Source: Closterium sp. NIES-65 (taxonomy: Eukaryota; Streptophyta; Zygnematophyceae; Desmidiales; Closteriaceae). From it: a stretch of DNA of 64,000 nucleotides. Numbering within the stretch: position 1 is the stretch's first letter; each line of letters starts with the position of its first letter. The stretch is from positions 62,001 to 126,000 of the forward strand of contig CANXME010002325.1 of the NCBI GenBank assembly GCA_948144175.1, read 5' to 3'. The notes under the pieces were generated by a model. That model was not told the origin of the DNA, did no database searches, and saw only the letters and a list, made by a program, of their open reading frames with translations. Both the position numbers and the translations under genes were made by a program. Shown piece by piece: positions 54,771 through 64,000 of the stretch.

Positions 54771-55160
54771 TATCTTCTCGCGCTCAGATTAGACGATCCA
54801 AACCAATCAGATGCTCTCATGCTTATCAAGAAGTGACGCAACTGTTGGGTGAATGGCTAAAGCCGAGGCAGCGGCAGCAGCAGAAGCAGCAGCAGCAGCA
54901 TGATTTTAAGAAAACAGAGCCGTGATTCGTGCGAATTCGTGCCTGCTTGTGCTCTAGTTAGTGCAGCTGGGTCTTTCAAGGTCGAGCTCTGTACCGGTAT
55001 GCTCTAAGATGCCTGGTGGTATATGACTGGACGAGCAGTCACTACTCACTCTCCTGCTTCTTGTGGTAAATTAGTTGTGTAATAAAATGTTTACTTACTA
55101 CTGGTACTTGCATCCACAGCAGATGCTGCCCTTGTGCGAAGCAATATTGCAGCATTACTT
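54771..55160. other. Intergenic between convergent gene ends
   Basis: Short CAG repeat at about 54874-54900. No gene seen. Confidence 0.5.
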
Positions 55161-56487
55161 TCATTTCCACAAGAAACTGCCATCCCGCAACAACCTAGCC
55201 AGGTCTGTGTTGATAGGAAGAAAGAAATCCTGTAACGCTTCTCTAGTCTTAGGGTGCATCTCCTGCCCCTGCCCTTGCTCTTGCGCCCGAGCACCCACAA
55301 CTTCCTGGCTCGTAACATCTCTCCATGCGTCATCTGGGATTTTATCGATTTCTTCTGACGGAACTTGGAGAAACCTCATGGCTTGAATGAGGTGTAGCTT
55401 CGGGTTTGATATATAGTCCTCAAAATTTATAAAGAGGAAGTTCTTTCGGGGGTAGACTTCCAGCCAGTCCTGCCAAAGGCCAAAGGGACACCAAAGAGTG
55501 AGCAAGTGCATCAAACAGAGAAAGTGGCTCTCAAGGCACATGGCAGTTGATTTTGCAGTAGGGAGGCTTAAGGACGAATGCAGGTGTAATTTCAGGATCA
55601 TAAGTAGGTGTGTGTGCTGCCGTAGAAATAAGGGAGACGATGGAGTGATGACAGAGGAAATAAAGCAAGCATATTTGCTGCAGCACATATGCGGAAGGTA
55701 ATGAGGCAGGCAGAGAGCGGTGGGAATAAAGAGGTGCGTCAACTTACCGATAGGAAATAGGCATACATGCTGCGGCACACATGCGGAAAGGAGTGGAAGA
55801 GCAGGCGGGAGCAGTAGACAGGGGAATGGTCCACCATACACCCTTTAATTGCGGGTAACACCACATCTACGTGTCTCGCAAAAGCGTCAGCTGCACTGCT
55901 GCTGTTGTCGTTGCTGTTGAAAGCGATGTGAGAGTCATCATGTTGCTTCGCCGACAGGAAGGAAGAGAACCACCTGTAAGGGATTGACAAAGACAAAGGG
56001 GGGGGGGGGGGAGGGGGAGGGGGAATTAAAAAGAAAGGTTATATTTTGCTGCTGCTGTCGTTGCTGTAAAAGGTGATGTGAGAATCGTCTTGCTGCTTAG
56101 CAGACAGGAAGGAAGAGAACCAGCTGTAAGGGATTGCACACAAAGAGGGGGGTGGAGAAGATTTTGAAGTAGATTCGGAGGCTTCTGCTGCACTGCTGCT
56201 GCTGCTGCTGCTGCTGCTGTCATTGCTGTTGAAAGCGATGTGAGAGTCGTCATGTTGCTTCGCAGACAGGAAGGAAGAGAACCACCTGGTAGGGATTGCA
56301 CAAAAAGGGGGCGGGGGAGGGAGAGAAAGGGAGAAAGTTTTTAGTAAGCTAAAAATCATCCGCTGCACTGCTGCTGCTGCTCCTCCTGGGGCTAGGAGTG
56401 ATTTCCCAATCCCTAGGGCGCGGTTCTCTTCGGGGCTACCTTGGCCAGGCTTGTCCTGGTCCGGGGTTACGACGGAGTCGTACAGGC

Positions 56488-56525
<38 letters not shown>

Positions 56526-56803
56526 GCTGCTGCAGTCGCTGCTGTCGAATGTGATGTGAGAGTCGTCCTGCTGCTTAGCGACAGGAAAGACGAGAACCAG
56601 CTGGTAGGAATTGCGCAAGGAAAAGGAGAGAGAAAGAGGGAAAGCAATAATAAAAAGTATTTGAAGTTTCTGTTTTTTTATGTTCTACCATCTTACACTG
56701 CCAGGGTGCTTGTTTCGATTACCCAGGAAACGTGCGTTCCAGGAGGAGAGAGGTGCACGGGGTCATGTCATTGCTAGCGGAACTATGCATGCTCGTTAGT
56801 GTA

Positions 56804-56862
<59 letters not shown>

Positions 56863-57750
56863 CCATGTGTGTGTGTGTGTGCGTGCGGCATTCGTGCCCG
56901 TGTGTGTGTGTGTGTGCGTGTGGCATGCGTGCATGTGTGTGTGTGTGTGTGTGTGCGTGCGTGCATGAGTGTGTGTGTGTGTGAGGGTGTGTGTGTGTGT
57001 GAGTGTGTTGTTTCCATTTATTTTCCTATATAATTTATTTCGAGGGAATGGACTGACCGGTGGATGGGGTTGCGGAGGAGCACGGCGAAACGTGCACGAG
57101 GCAGCAGCGAGAATATTAGCTCTGGGAGCAGGAGGCTGCGTGCGTGAGGCCCTCGAGCCAGAATGCCCGAGTGGGTAAGCAGCGAGGAGGGAAGGCGTGG
57201 CATTCCCCTCTCTACCTCCCCCCTTCGACTACCTCCGCAACCCCATCCACCGGTCAGTACCATAAGAAACGTGGACTGACCGGTGGATGGGGTTGCGGAG
57301 GAGCACGATGAAGCGGGCATGGGGGAGCAGTGAGAAGACAGTGAGAAGACCAGCTCTGGCAGCAGGAAGCTGCGCGCATGTGGCCCTCGAGCCACGATGC
57401 CCGAGTGGGTGAGCAGCGAGGAGGAGGGGAGGGATGGCACAACATTCCCCTTCCTTCCCCCTTCACTGCCTGACCTGGTACCAAGTGAAATGTGGACTCA
57501 CCGGTGGATGGGGTTGCGGAGGAGCACGATGAAGCGCGCATGGGGGAGCAGTGAGAAGACCAGCTCTGGCAGCAGGAAGCTGCGCGCATGTGGCCCTCGA
57601 GCCAAGATGCCCGAGTGGGTGAGCAGCGAGGGGGTCACCTCCCCTGCGATGGCGGCTGGATGCGTGGCTATGTGCGCTGCTGCTTGGCTGAATTTCTCAG
57701 TGTACCAATCGAAGGGATCATACTCCCTCATGTCCCACCTGGTTGGATCA

Positions 57751-57790
<40 letters not shown>

Positions 57791-60700
57791 GGGCAGGGAA
57801 GAGAGAAGGGAGGAGCAAAAGGAGGCACGTGGTAGTGAAAAGAGGGCCAAGATGCCCGAGTGGGTGGGCAGCGAGGGGGTGACCTCCCCTGCGATTGCGG
57901 CTGGGTGCGTGGCTATGTGACCTCCCCTGCTGGTTGGAATTTGCCCGTGTACCAGTCTAGGGGGTCGTACTCCCTCATGTCCCACCTGGTGAAGGCATAG
58001 GCACACGCACACATGGGAAGTGAAAAGAGAATCAACGGTGCGGGAGTCACCTCTCTTGTGTACCAGTCTAAGGGGTCATACTCCCTCATATCCCACCTGG
58101 TGAGGACACACACACATGTATGGAGAATTGAAGAGTGAACAAGATGCCTGAGTGGGCCATGGTCAGCCGATGGAAGTAGGAGGGTAGCTCATAGCAGAAA
58201 TGTGCTGCGCAAGCAGAGAGGCAGAAATGGAAGACTGACCGTTCAAGGTTGCTTTTGAGTCGACTCAAAGTCACCTTTTTAACTCGACTCAAAAGTCACC
58301 TCGCGAGCAGAGAAATAGAAATGGAAGAGTGACCGTTCAAGGTTCGCCACAGAGTAAGGTAGCATGGCAGGGTGATGGGACATGGTCAACCAATGGAAGT
58401 AGGTGAATGGGGGCTGTCAAGAGAGGACAGGTGGGCTGCAAAGGCCTTACTTCCATCAATCTCGTGTTGTACTAGACCACAGAGTAAGGCAGCATGGCAG
58501 GGTGATGGGACATGGTCAACCAATGGAAGTAGGTGAATGGATGGAGCATGGCAGAAAGGAATTGAGGAAGCAAGGCGTAGCGGGATAAAGGGAGCACGGT
58601 ATAAAGGGAAGACTGACCATTCAAGATTGGTCATAGAAGCAGGCAGCACAGCAGTCGGATGCACCATGGTCAAGCGATGAAAGAAGTCCCGAGCGCCACT
58701 CCTGGTTGCATGGAAAGAGGGGATGGGGGAAGAGGGGCGAGAGGTGTGTAAGGGAGGGGCTTGCAAGCAGCACAGCAGTCGGGTGCACCATGGTCAAGCG
58801 ATGGAAAAAGTCCCGAGCGCCACTCCTGGTAGCATAAGAAGCACAAAATTAGGTGGGGTGAAGGGGCAGGATTGGCATGAATGGGGGGCAGAGGGTCGAG
58901 AGGTATGAAGGGAGGCAGGCAGTGAAACCCGGACCCGTCCTTCCAGCAGGGGTTGCGGAATGAGGGATCGAATTCCGAAGGAGGCAGCTGGGCGAAGCAC
59001 TCTCACATAGGGTGTGCTGTAAGGCATGGTGACGTGGTGGGTGTTCCTACCTCATAGCCCCGATAACGAGGAAATAGGGCAGGCAGTGAAACCCGGACCC
59101 GTCCTTCCAGCAGGGGTTGCGAAAGGCCGGGTCGAACCCTGACTGCGGCAGCTGGGCGAACCACTCCCCTGCCACCTGCATGATCTCGCCCCTGTGGTGC
59201 TCGTTGTATATCACTGGAAACACCGCCCCTTTTCCTCCTTCTCCTGCTCCTCCTCCTCCTCCTCCTCTCTCCCCCCAACCTGCCCCTGCTGCACCTTCTC
59301 CCCCTGCTCTTCCTGCTCCGCCTCCTCCTCCTGTCTTGTCTTCCCCACTATGTACCCGCTCCCACTCTTCCTTAACCACTTGTTCCATCTCAACCACTTC
59401 CAACTCCTTGCCGCGCTCCGCCCGCCCGAAAACAAGCCCGTGGTGCGACCCTGCTGCTACAGTGTCCACGTGCAGACAAGCCAGGCCGCCCACGAGGCCG
59501 GGAAGCGGGTCGGCGGAGTTTGACGTTGGGCGGCCAAGCTGATGGTAGTTGTTGTGACCCCACGAAAAGACCTGTCCAGTGCTGGTCCGGGCGAGCACAA
59601 ACGACGCACCCCCCACCACCTGCACCACCCCACCCAACCGCAATCCCCCGTCCCCCTCCTCCTCCTCTCCCATCACCTCACTCGGCTCTTCCGCTGCTCC
59701 CCCTGTTCGCCCCAGTAACACAGATCCTGCTGCTGCTGCCGCTCCTCCTCCTGCTGCTGCTGCTGCTGCTGCTAGTCCTCGTTTCCCCCCACCATAGCCC
59801 CACGACAGAAGCTGCTGCGAGGATGCCATGACAGCAAAAGATGCGCCTGCTGCTGCTCCGATGGTTGATGCACGCTCGGAAGACAAGGGACCGGAGGTGA
59901 TGCGGTGGGGGAGGGCAAAGCGGGAGTGGGAGGAGTGGGCTAGAAGAGGCGCGTGGATGGCCGGATTGACTCGAATGCCACTTGCATTGAAACCGGTGCT
60001 GGTAGGGGGGAGGAAATGGGGTGGAAAGGGGAAGAGAAGGCGTATAAGAAAGTACATTCATTATTGCAAGGGACGCACCTGCCTGCTGCTGCTCCAATGG
60101 TTGATGCATGCTCGGAAAACAAGGGACCGGCGGTGATGCGGTGGGGGAGGGAGAAGCGGGTGTGGGAGGAGGAGGAGGAGGGAGAGGGGACGGGGTGGGC
60201 TAGAAGAGGCGCGTGGAGGGCCTTATTGACTCGAACGCCACTTGCGTTGAAACCAGTGCTGCAGAGGGGAGGGAAGGAGGTGGGAATGAAGAAAGGGGAA
60301 GTAAGGAAAGGAGATGGGGTGGGCTAGAAGGGGGGCGTGGAGGGCAGGATTGACTCGAACGCCACTGGCGTTGAAACCGGTGCTGCAAGCAGGAGAAGAG
60401 AGGGTGGACGGAAGGAAACGGGGCAGGAGCACAAAAAGAGTTTTGAGCTTAGACAAGGCAAAGGACGCGCTTGCTGCCCCTCCAATGGTTGATGCACGCT
60501 CGGAAGACAAGGGACTGGCTGTAATGCGGTGGGGGAGGGAGAAGCGGGTGTGGGAGGAGGAGGAAGAGGAGGAGGAAGAGGGAGGGGGGATGGGGTGGGC
60601 TAGAAGGGGGGCGTGGAGGGCCGGATTGACTCGAACGCCACTGGCATTGAAACCGGTGTTGCAGAGGGGAGAAGAGCGGGTGGTGGAAGTCAGCGGCAGG

Positions 60701-63700
60701 CAGAGAGTACTTTTGAGTCGAGCGAGACGATGGAAAGTCACCTGAGGAAAGACAGCGGCACCTTTTGAGGCGCCTCAAAAGACGATGGAAAGTCAGCGGC
60801 AGGCAGAGAGTACTTTTGAGTCGAGCGAGACGATGGAAAGTCAGCGGCACCTACTCACCTGAGGGCCCCTCCCCTCTCACCTGAGGGCACCTACTCACCT
60901 GAGGGCACCTACTCACCTGAGGGCACCTACTCACCTGAGGGCACCTACTCACCTGAGGGCACCTACTCACCTGAGGGCCCCTACTCACCTGAGGGCACCT
61001 ACTCACCTGAGGGCCCCTCCCCTCTCACCTGAGGGCCCCCTCTCAAATGGTCCGTTGTATTAATTCAGCAGGGGTACAGACAGGGCCCCCTCTCCCTCTC
61101 CCTCTCCCTCTCCCTCTCCCTCTCCCTCTCCCTCTCCATCATCCTTCCCACCTCTCCCTCTGTCTGCTTCTCAACACGCCATACTCGAGCTTTGAGATGT
61201 GCGTGCTTCGACCCTCGTCTCCTCTCGTCTCCTCTCCCTCACCTGCACGCGTACACGTGGCCTTTATCAGTGACCGCCAGCCAGTGCTCCTCCCCTGCTG
61301 CTATCTTCTTACTTGCATCGCCTGCCCTCCTCCCTCGTACCCTCTAAAATGTGCCTCACCTGCATTGCATGCGTACACGTGGCCTTTATCTGTGAGCGCC
61401 AGCCAGTGCTCCTCCCCTGCTGCTACCTCCACCACCCTCTCCCCCTCCAACGCCCTTCCCACCCTCCCCCCTGTCTGCTTCTCAAAACCCCGTGTTCTCC
61501 CACCCATGTTCTCTCACCTGCATGCGTACACAAGGCCTTTATCTGTGAGCGCCAGCCAGTGCTCCTCCCCTGCTGCTATCTCCACCACACTCTCCCCCTC
61601 CAACGCCCCTCCCACCCTCCTTGGTTCTGCTGCCAGTGCCAGTGCTGCTGCTAGTTCCTTCTCTAATCCACCGCTGGTGCTGGTGCTGCTGCCGGCGCTG
61701 CCAGCGGCAACAACAGCAGCAGCAGCAGCAGCAGCAGAAGAAGAAGCAGCAGTAGGAGTATGGCAGAGGTCATGGTGGTGGGTCCAGGGAGCAGGGAGCG
61801 AGAAGAGGTTGAGGCCCCAGGTGAAGACTTGCCCCCCGGCAGAGAGCGCGAGGGAGTAGTGCGGCCCTGCTGCTGCCGCCACCACCACCACGTTTTCTAG
61901 TGCCCCCCTCACTGGTGCCGCCTCATGCCTGTCGCCCTGGGAGGTGGAGGAGGGAGAGGGAGGGGAAGAGATAAGAGGTTGAAGCTCCGGGGTGTAGAGC
62001 TGACCACTGGAAGAGAGGGCAAGAGGGCGAGGGAGTAGTGCGGCCCTGCTGCTGCCGCCACCACCACCACGTTTTCCAGTGGCCCCCTCACTGGCGCCGC
62101 CTTGTGCCTGTCGCCCTGGAAGGTAGGAGGAGGGAAAACGGAGAGGGCAGACATTAGGACCCCCAGGTGAAAGGGTATGATCCCTGGAAGAGGGGGCAAA
62201 AGGGCGAGATAGGGTAGCCCTCAACCTATTTCGCATAACTTTTACCATGCTCCTTGACTGCCAGCCCAGCTGTCCCCGCCCATCGCACCCCCATGTGTAC
62301 ACCACCCCTCCTTTGTCACGGCTAGGGCAGATCTGAGTAAACTCAAACGTCAACCTACACTCCCTCACACCATTCAAAACCGCTTACCATGCTCCTCGTC
62401 TGTCTCCCCAGCTGGCCCCTCCCATTACACCCCCACGTGTACACCACCCCCTCTTCAGTCACTGCCACCGAATGAAACTTCCCAGCAGCGACCGCCCTCA
62501 CTCTCCCCGCCACTCCCGCCACCCTCCCAGGCCTCCCAAACGGCCCCTTCCGCCCCAGCTGCCCCGCTTTCCGCCGCCTACTGTCCCAGTTTCGGCCGAA
62601 TGAGTAGAGTGCTCCGTCTACTGTCACTGCTAGCGTGTGCCCCGATGCTGCCACGGCTTTCACCCCCTTGCGCCCCAGAACCCCCCCTGCTCTGTGTGAG
62701 CCTGGGGGAAACGGATCAGCAGCACCCTTCTCTGCTTCCACTGCTCCCATCTTCTCTCCCATAGCAGCAGCGTCTGCTGCTCGCCTGCCTGCTTCCACCA
62801 CAGGCCAAGCGGCCCTGTCCTCCTCTCCCCACCCCATGCGGTAGCTCAGGTCCCCCCCTGCCCACCCAAACAGGTAACCTGCCTTTTGAGCCGCCACAGC
62901 GCCAGTACCACTTCCTCCTTTCCCTCCCGGGGATCCGGCATAGCGCCATGCTGGCTGAGAGAAGGCTGCTGCTTCGTCTCCTGCCATTGCTGCTGCTGCT
63001 GCTGCCTCTGCTGCAGCTGCGCTTGCTGCTGCTGCCTCTGCTGCTGCTGCGTTTGCTGCTGCCACCTCTGCCGCCGCCCGTTCTGCCGCTATAGCTGTCT
63101 CAGCTGCTGCTGCTGACTGTGTCTCTGCTGCTGCAGCTGTTACAGCATCGGCCTCTCCTGCTACAGCCGCCTGTGCTGCTGCTCCGACCACTACATCCGG
63201 ATCTGCTCCAGCATCTGCCTGAGACGGCGTGAAAGGAACGGTTGATGCGATTGCTGCACGTGGGGGATAAGAATGGGAAAGTGGAAACAAGTTTGGGACG
63301 TCTCAGAACCTGTTGAATGTCTCAGCAATTTGAGACATCTCAAAGCTTCTGCCTGGGACGGTGTGAAAGGAACAATCGATGATGTGCCTGCTGCAACAGG
63401 GTGAGAAACAATGGTAAAGTGAAAGCAACAGAACCTTTGATTGAGATTGGATTTGCCTTGAAACGCCACAGACCACCAATCACCCGCTCCAATCTGGCAT
63501 CTTACCGCTGCTTAGATTGCCCTTTGGCAGCAGAAGAACCACCTAGGCCAGCAGGAGCAAGGCGAGCAAGCCCACCAGCACGTCACAGACCACCCCCGCT
63601 CCATTCTGGCATCTTACCGCTGCTGCTTTTGGGAAGCAGAAGAGTCACGGAGGCCACCAGAAGCAAGGCTATCAAGCCCACCAGCACGTCACCAATCACC

Positions 63701-64000
63701 CGCTCCATTCTGGCATCTTACCGCTGCTGCTTTTGGGAAGCAGAAGAGTCACGGAGGCCACCAGAAGCAAGGCTAGCAAGCCCAACAGCAGACCACCAAT
63801 CACCCGCTCCAGCCAACCCGGAGAGCTCTCAGACCCGCGATTGCTGCTAGAAGCTGAGAACAACCAGCCGCGAACAGGTGAAAACCGTGCTGTACCCTTC
63901 AAATTCGGCCATCCGGTTGTAGATACCCCCGTCGTGTCCCTGCTGCTGCCACTACTGACACCACTGCCGCTTGTGGTTGCTCCTGCCGTGGCTCGATCAC
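55161..64000 (-). CDS. Membrane-anchored RCC1-repeat/carbohydrate sulfotransferase fusion (gene extent, 5' end outside window)
   Basis: Likely exons in gene order: from the window edge to 63722 (signal-anchor [20 protein letters not shown]); 63218-62398 (Ala-rich, then RCC1 units [25 protein letters not shown]); 61936-61518 ([30 protein letters not shown]); 59998-59051, one continuous frame from RCC1 ([26 protein letters not shown]) through a Gly-rich linker into sulfotransferase sequence [23 protein letters not shown]; about 58704-58619 ([15 protein letters not shown], 5'-PSB loop); 57738-57502 ([35 protein letters not shown], 3'-PB region); 55973-55748; 55469-55161 ([31 protein letters not shown]). 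The sulfotransferase resembles CHST15/NDST-type PAPS enzymes. Type II topology suggests the Golgi. The PSB loop has Ser where relatives have Cys. The fusion is supported by the shared exon. Confidence 0.82.
55668..55700 (-). repeat. Downstream copy of the penultimate exon end
   Basis: gcagcacatatgcggaaggt resembles gcggcacacatgcggaaagg at about 55772 in the exon 55748-55973. Confidence 0.65.
56045..56603 (-). repeat. Three upstream copies of the exon [20 protein letters not shown]
   Basis: Copies at about 56045-56130, 56187-56288 and 56367-56603, each with acceptor (CAG or TAG). The last is split by the A-tailed insertion. The full exon is 55748-55973. Confidence 0.88.
56381..56523 (+). mobile_element. 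A-tailed short insertion (SINE-like), about 143 bp
   Basis: Ends in 35 A (56489-56523). Flanked by actgctgctgc on the left (within 56367-56380) and again right after the tail. It splits a repeated exon copy. The body (tggtccggggttacgacgga near its 3' end) matches no family I can name. I cannot distinguish a true SINE from a truncated LINE tail. Confidence 0.7.
56803..57010 (+). repeat. (TG)n microsatellite, interrupted
   Basis: Long tg runs broken by cgtgcg/catgcg. Intronic in the sulfotransferase gene. Confidence 0.97.
57040..57410 (-). repeat. Two downstream copies of the exon end [11 protein letters not shown]
   Basis: Copies at about 57040-57175 and 57275-57410 of the 3' half of exon 57502-57738 ([35 protein letters not shown] plus donor). 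Confidence 0.9.
57752..57788 (+). repeat. (CA)n microsatellite
   Basis: About 18 units next to the acceptor of exon 57502-57738. Confidence 0.97.
57845..58105 (-). repeat. Upstream copies of the exon start [13 protein letters not shown]
   Basis: Copies at about 57845-57990 (includes [22 protein letters not shown]) and 58045-58103, each preceded by an acceptor (CACCAG). Confidence 0.87.
58155..58830 (-). repeat. Multiple copies of the PSB-loop exon [14 protein letters not shown]
   Basis: Copies at about 58155-58250, 58325-58400, 58475-58540, 58625-58705 (best) and 58765-58830. Reading varies: [23 protein letters not shown] versus [23 protein letters not shown]. Confidence 0.82.
58207..58347 (+). 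repeat. 46-bp duplication with two palindromes between
   Basis: Copies 58207-58252 and 58302-58347 flank TTTTGAGTCGACTCAAA (58253-58269) and a decayed version (58275-58294). Confidence 0.9.
58915..58985 (-). repeat. Downstream copy of the exon end [14 protein letters not shown]
   Basis: Repeats about 70 bp of exon 59051-59998 (region 59079-59160), with [13 protein letters not shown]. Confidence 0.88.
60054..60660 (-). repeat. Three upstream copies of the RCC1 exon start [20 protein letters not shown]
   Basis: Copies at about 60054-60257, 60300-60390 and 60455-60660 encode [19 protein letters not shown], and in two cases [19 protein letters not shown]. The full exon ends at 59998. Confidence 0.88.
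60675..60845 (+). repeat. Duplication with GCGC-centred palindrome and two half palindromes
   Basis: gtcagcggcaggcagagagt occurs at about 60689 and 60792. TTTTGAGGCGCCTCAAAA lies at 60763-60780. Half forms ttttgagtcgagcg lie at 60711 and 60814. Confidence 0.88.
60850..61036 (-). repeat. 18-bp array, each unit an adjacent acceptor-donor CAG|GTGAG(T)
   Basis: On the minus strand the unit is GTGAGTAGGTGCCCTCAG. Ten ctcacctgaggg occurrences lie between about 60855 and 61034. Every unit joins a 3' splice site directly to a 5' splice site, with a zero-length exon. It lies in the intron between RCC1 exons 61518-61936 and 59051-59998. Confidence 0.9.
61083..61136 (+). repeat. (CCCTCT)n hexanucleotide repeat
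   Basis: About eight uninterrupted units. Confidence 0.95.
61245..61470 (-). repeat. Two downstream copies of the RCC1 exon end [17 protein letters not shown]
   Basis: Copies at about 61245-61310 and 61362-61465 keep the exon end and donor. The full exon is 61518-61936. Confidence 0.88.
62040..62320 (-). repeat. Copies of two RCC1 exon edges
   Basis: About 62030-62125 repeats the start of exon 61936-61518 ([20 protein letters not shown]). About 62245-62320 repeats the end of exon 62398-63218 ([21 protein letters not shown]). Confidence 0.87.
63208..63431 (+). repeat. About 85-bp duplication with decayed palindromes between
   Basis: Copies 63208-63292 and 63345-63431 (ctgcctgagacggcgtgaaa and a variant) flank GTTTGGGACGTCTCAGAAC (63291-63309) and ATTTGAGACATCTCAAA (63328-63344). 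Confidence 0.82.
63465..63715 (-). repeat. Two downstream copies of the membrane-anchor exon end
   Basis: About 108-bp units with [20 protein letters not shown] plus GTAAG donor at about 63500-63590 and 63608-63700. The full exon begins at 63722. Confidence 0.88.

Noticed and set aside
1807-63344. The palindromes as cloning linkers, since their centres form sites such as GACGTC, GTCGAC and GAATTC
   Set aside because: Any self-complementary hexamer resembles a restriction site. Fixed 7-bp arms, decayed versions and placement between duplicates do not fit linkers. An assembly-joining artefact is not excluded and is listed as a check.

Overview
This is nuclear DNA of a eukaryote of the plant lineage, most likely a streptophyte green alga. 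A Closterium-like zygnematophyte is my guess; no marker in the window fixes the species. The evidence is a set of plant-type genes: serine decarboxylase, RNR1-type organellar exoribonuclease, NFXL1-type zinc finger protein, a DUF1218 membrane protein and an SDHAF1-like LYR protein. These come with GT-AG introns, long Ala/Gln/Gly/Asp homopolymer tracts in proteins, LINE, Copia and hAT elements, and very dense mini- and microsatellites.

Layout. 1-5.9 kb: 3' two thirds of a serine decarboxylase gene (+) whose introns are packed with partial exon copies. 5.9-8.7 kb: sparse, with small duplications. 8.75-14.86 kb: a decayed LINE with a non-autonomous hAT element (8-bp target duplication) in its 3' region. 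15.3-24.8 kb: RNR1 (-). 24.8-26.1 kb: shared upstream region. 26.1-31.3 kb: intronless NFXL1 (+). 31.4-31.8 kb: solo Copia LTR. 31.8-34.1 kb: low-complexity duplicated DNA. 34.6-37.6 kb: truncated Copia element. 38-46.4 kb: gene-poor cluster of minisatellites with one or two weak gene candidates. 46.6-47.7 kb: a retroposed 1.1-kb unit with a 314-codon ORF. 49-50.3 kb: C/T-rich DNA. 51.0-53.6 kb: DUF1218 gene (-). 54.5-54.8 kb: SDHAF1-like gene (+). 55.2-64 kb (runs off the window): a gene (-) joining a membrane anchor, RCC1 repeats and a carbohydrate-sulfotransferase domain.

Two linked observations stand out. (1) Nearly every intron in the four multi-exon genes contains tandem copies of the neighbouring exon ends: copies of the upstream exon's 3' end plus donor site follow that exon, and copies of the acceptor plus the downstream exon's 5' end precede that exon. 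Three genes also repeat their 3' ends beyond the stop codon. The intronless genes and the transposons show none of this. It looks like a very high rate of roughly 50-200 bp tandem duplication, filtered so that only splice-silent or post-stop copies survive. (2) Many of these duplications have, exactly at the junction between the two copies, an 18-bp palindrome TTTTGAG-N4-CTCAAAA whose N4 is itself self-complementary (ACGT, TCGA, GCGC or AATT). I know of no described element of this form. It may be a footprint of the duplication mechanism, a minute mobile palindrome, or an assembly product; raw long reads would decide.

The genes are not an operon-like set. They act in ethanolamine/choline supply (SDC), organellar RNA processing (RNR1), stress transcription or ubiquitination (NFXL1), the cell periphery (DUF1218), respiratory complex II assembly (SDHAF1-like) and probably Golgi glycan sulfation (RCC1-sulfotransferase).
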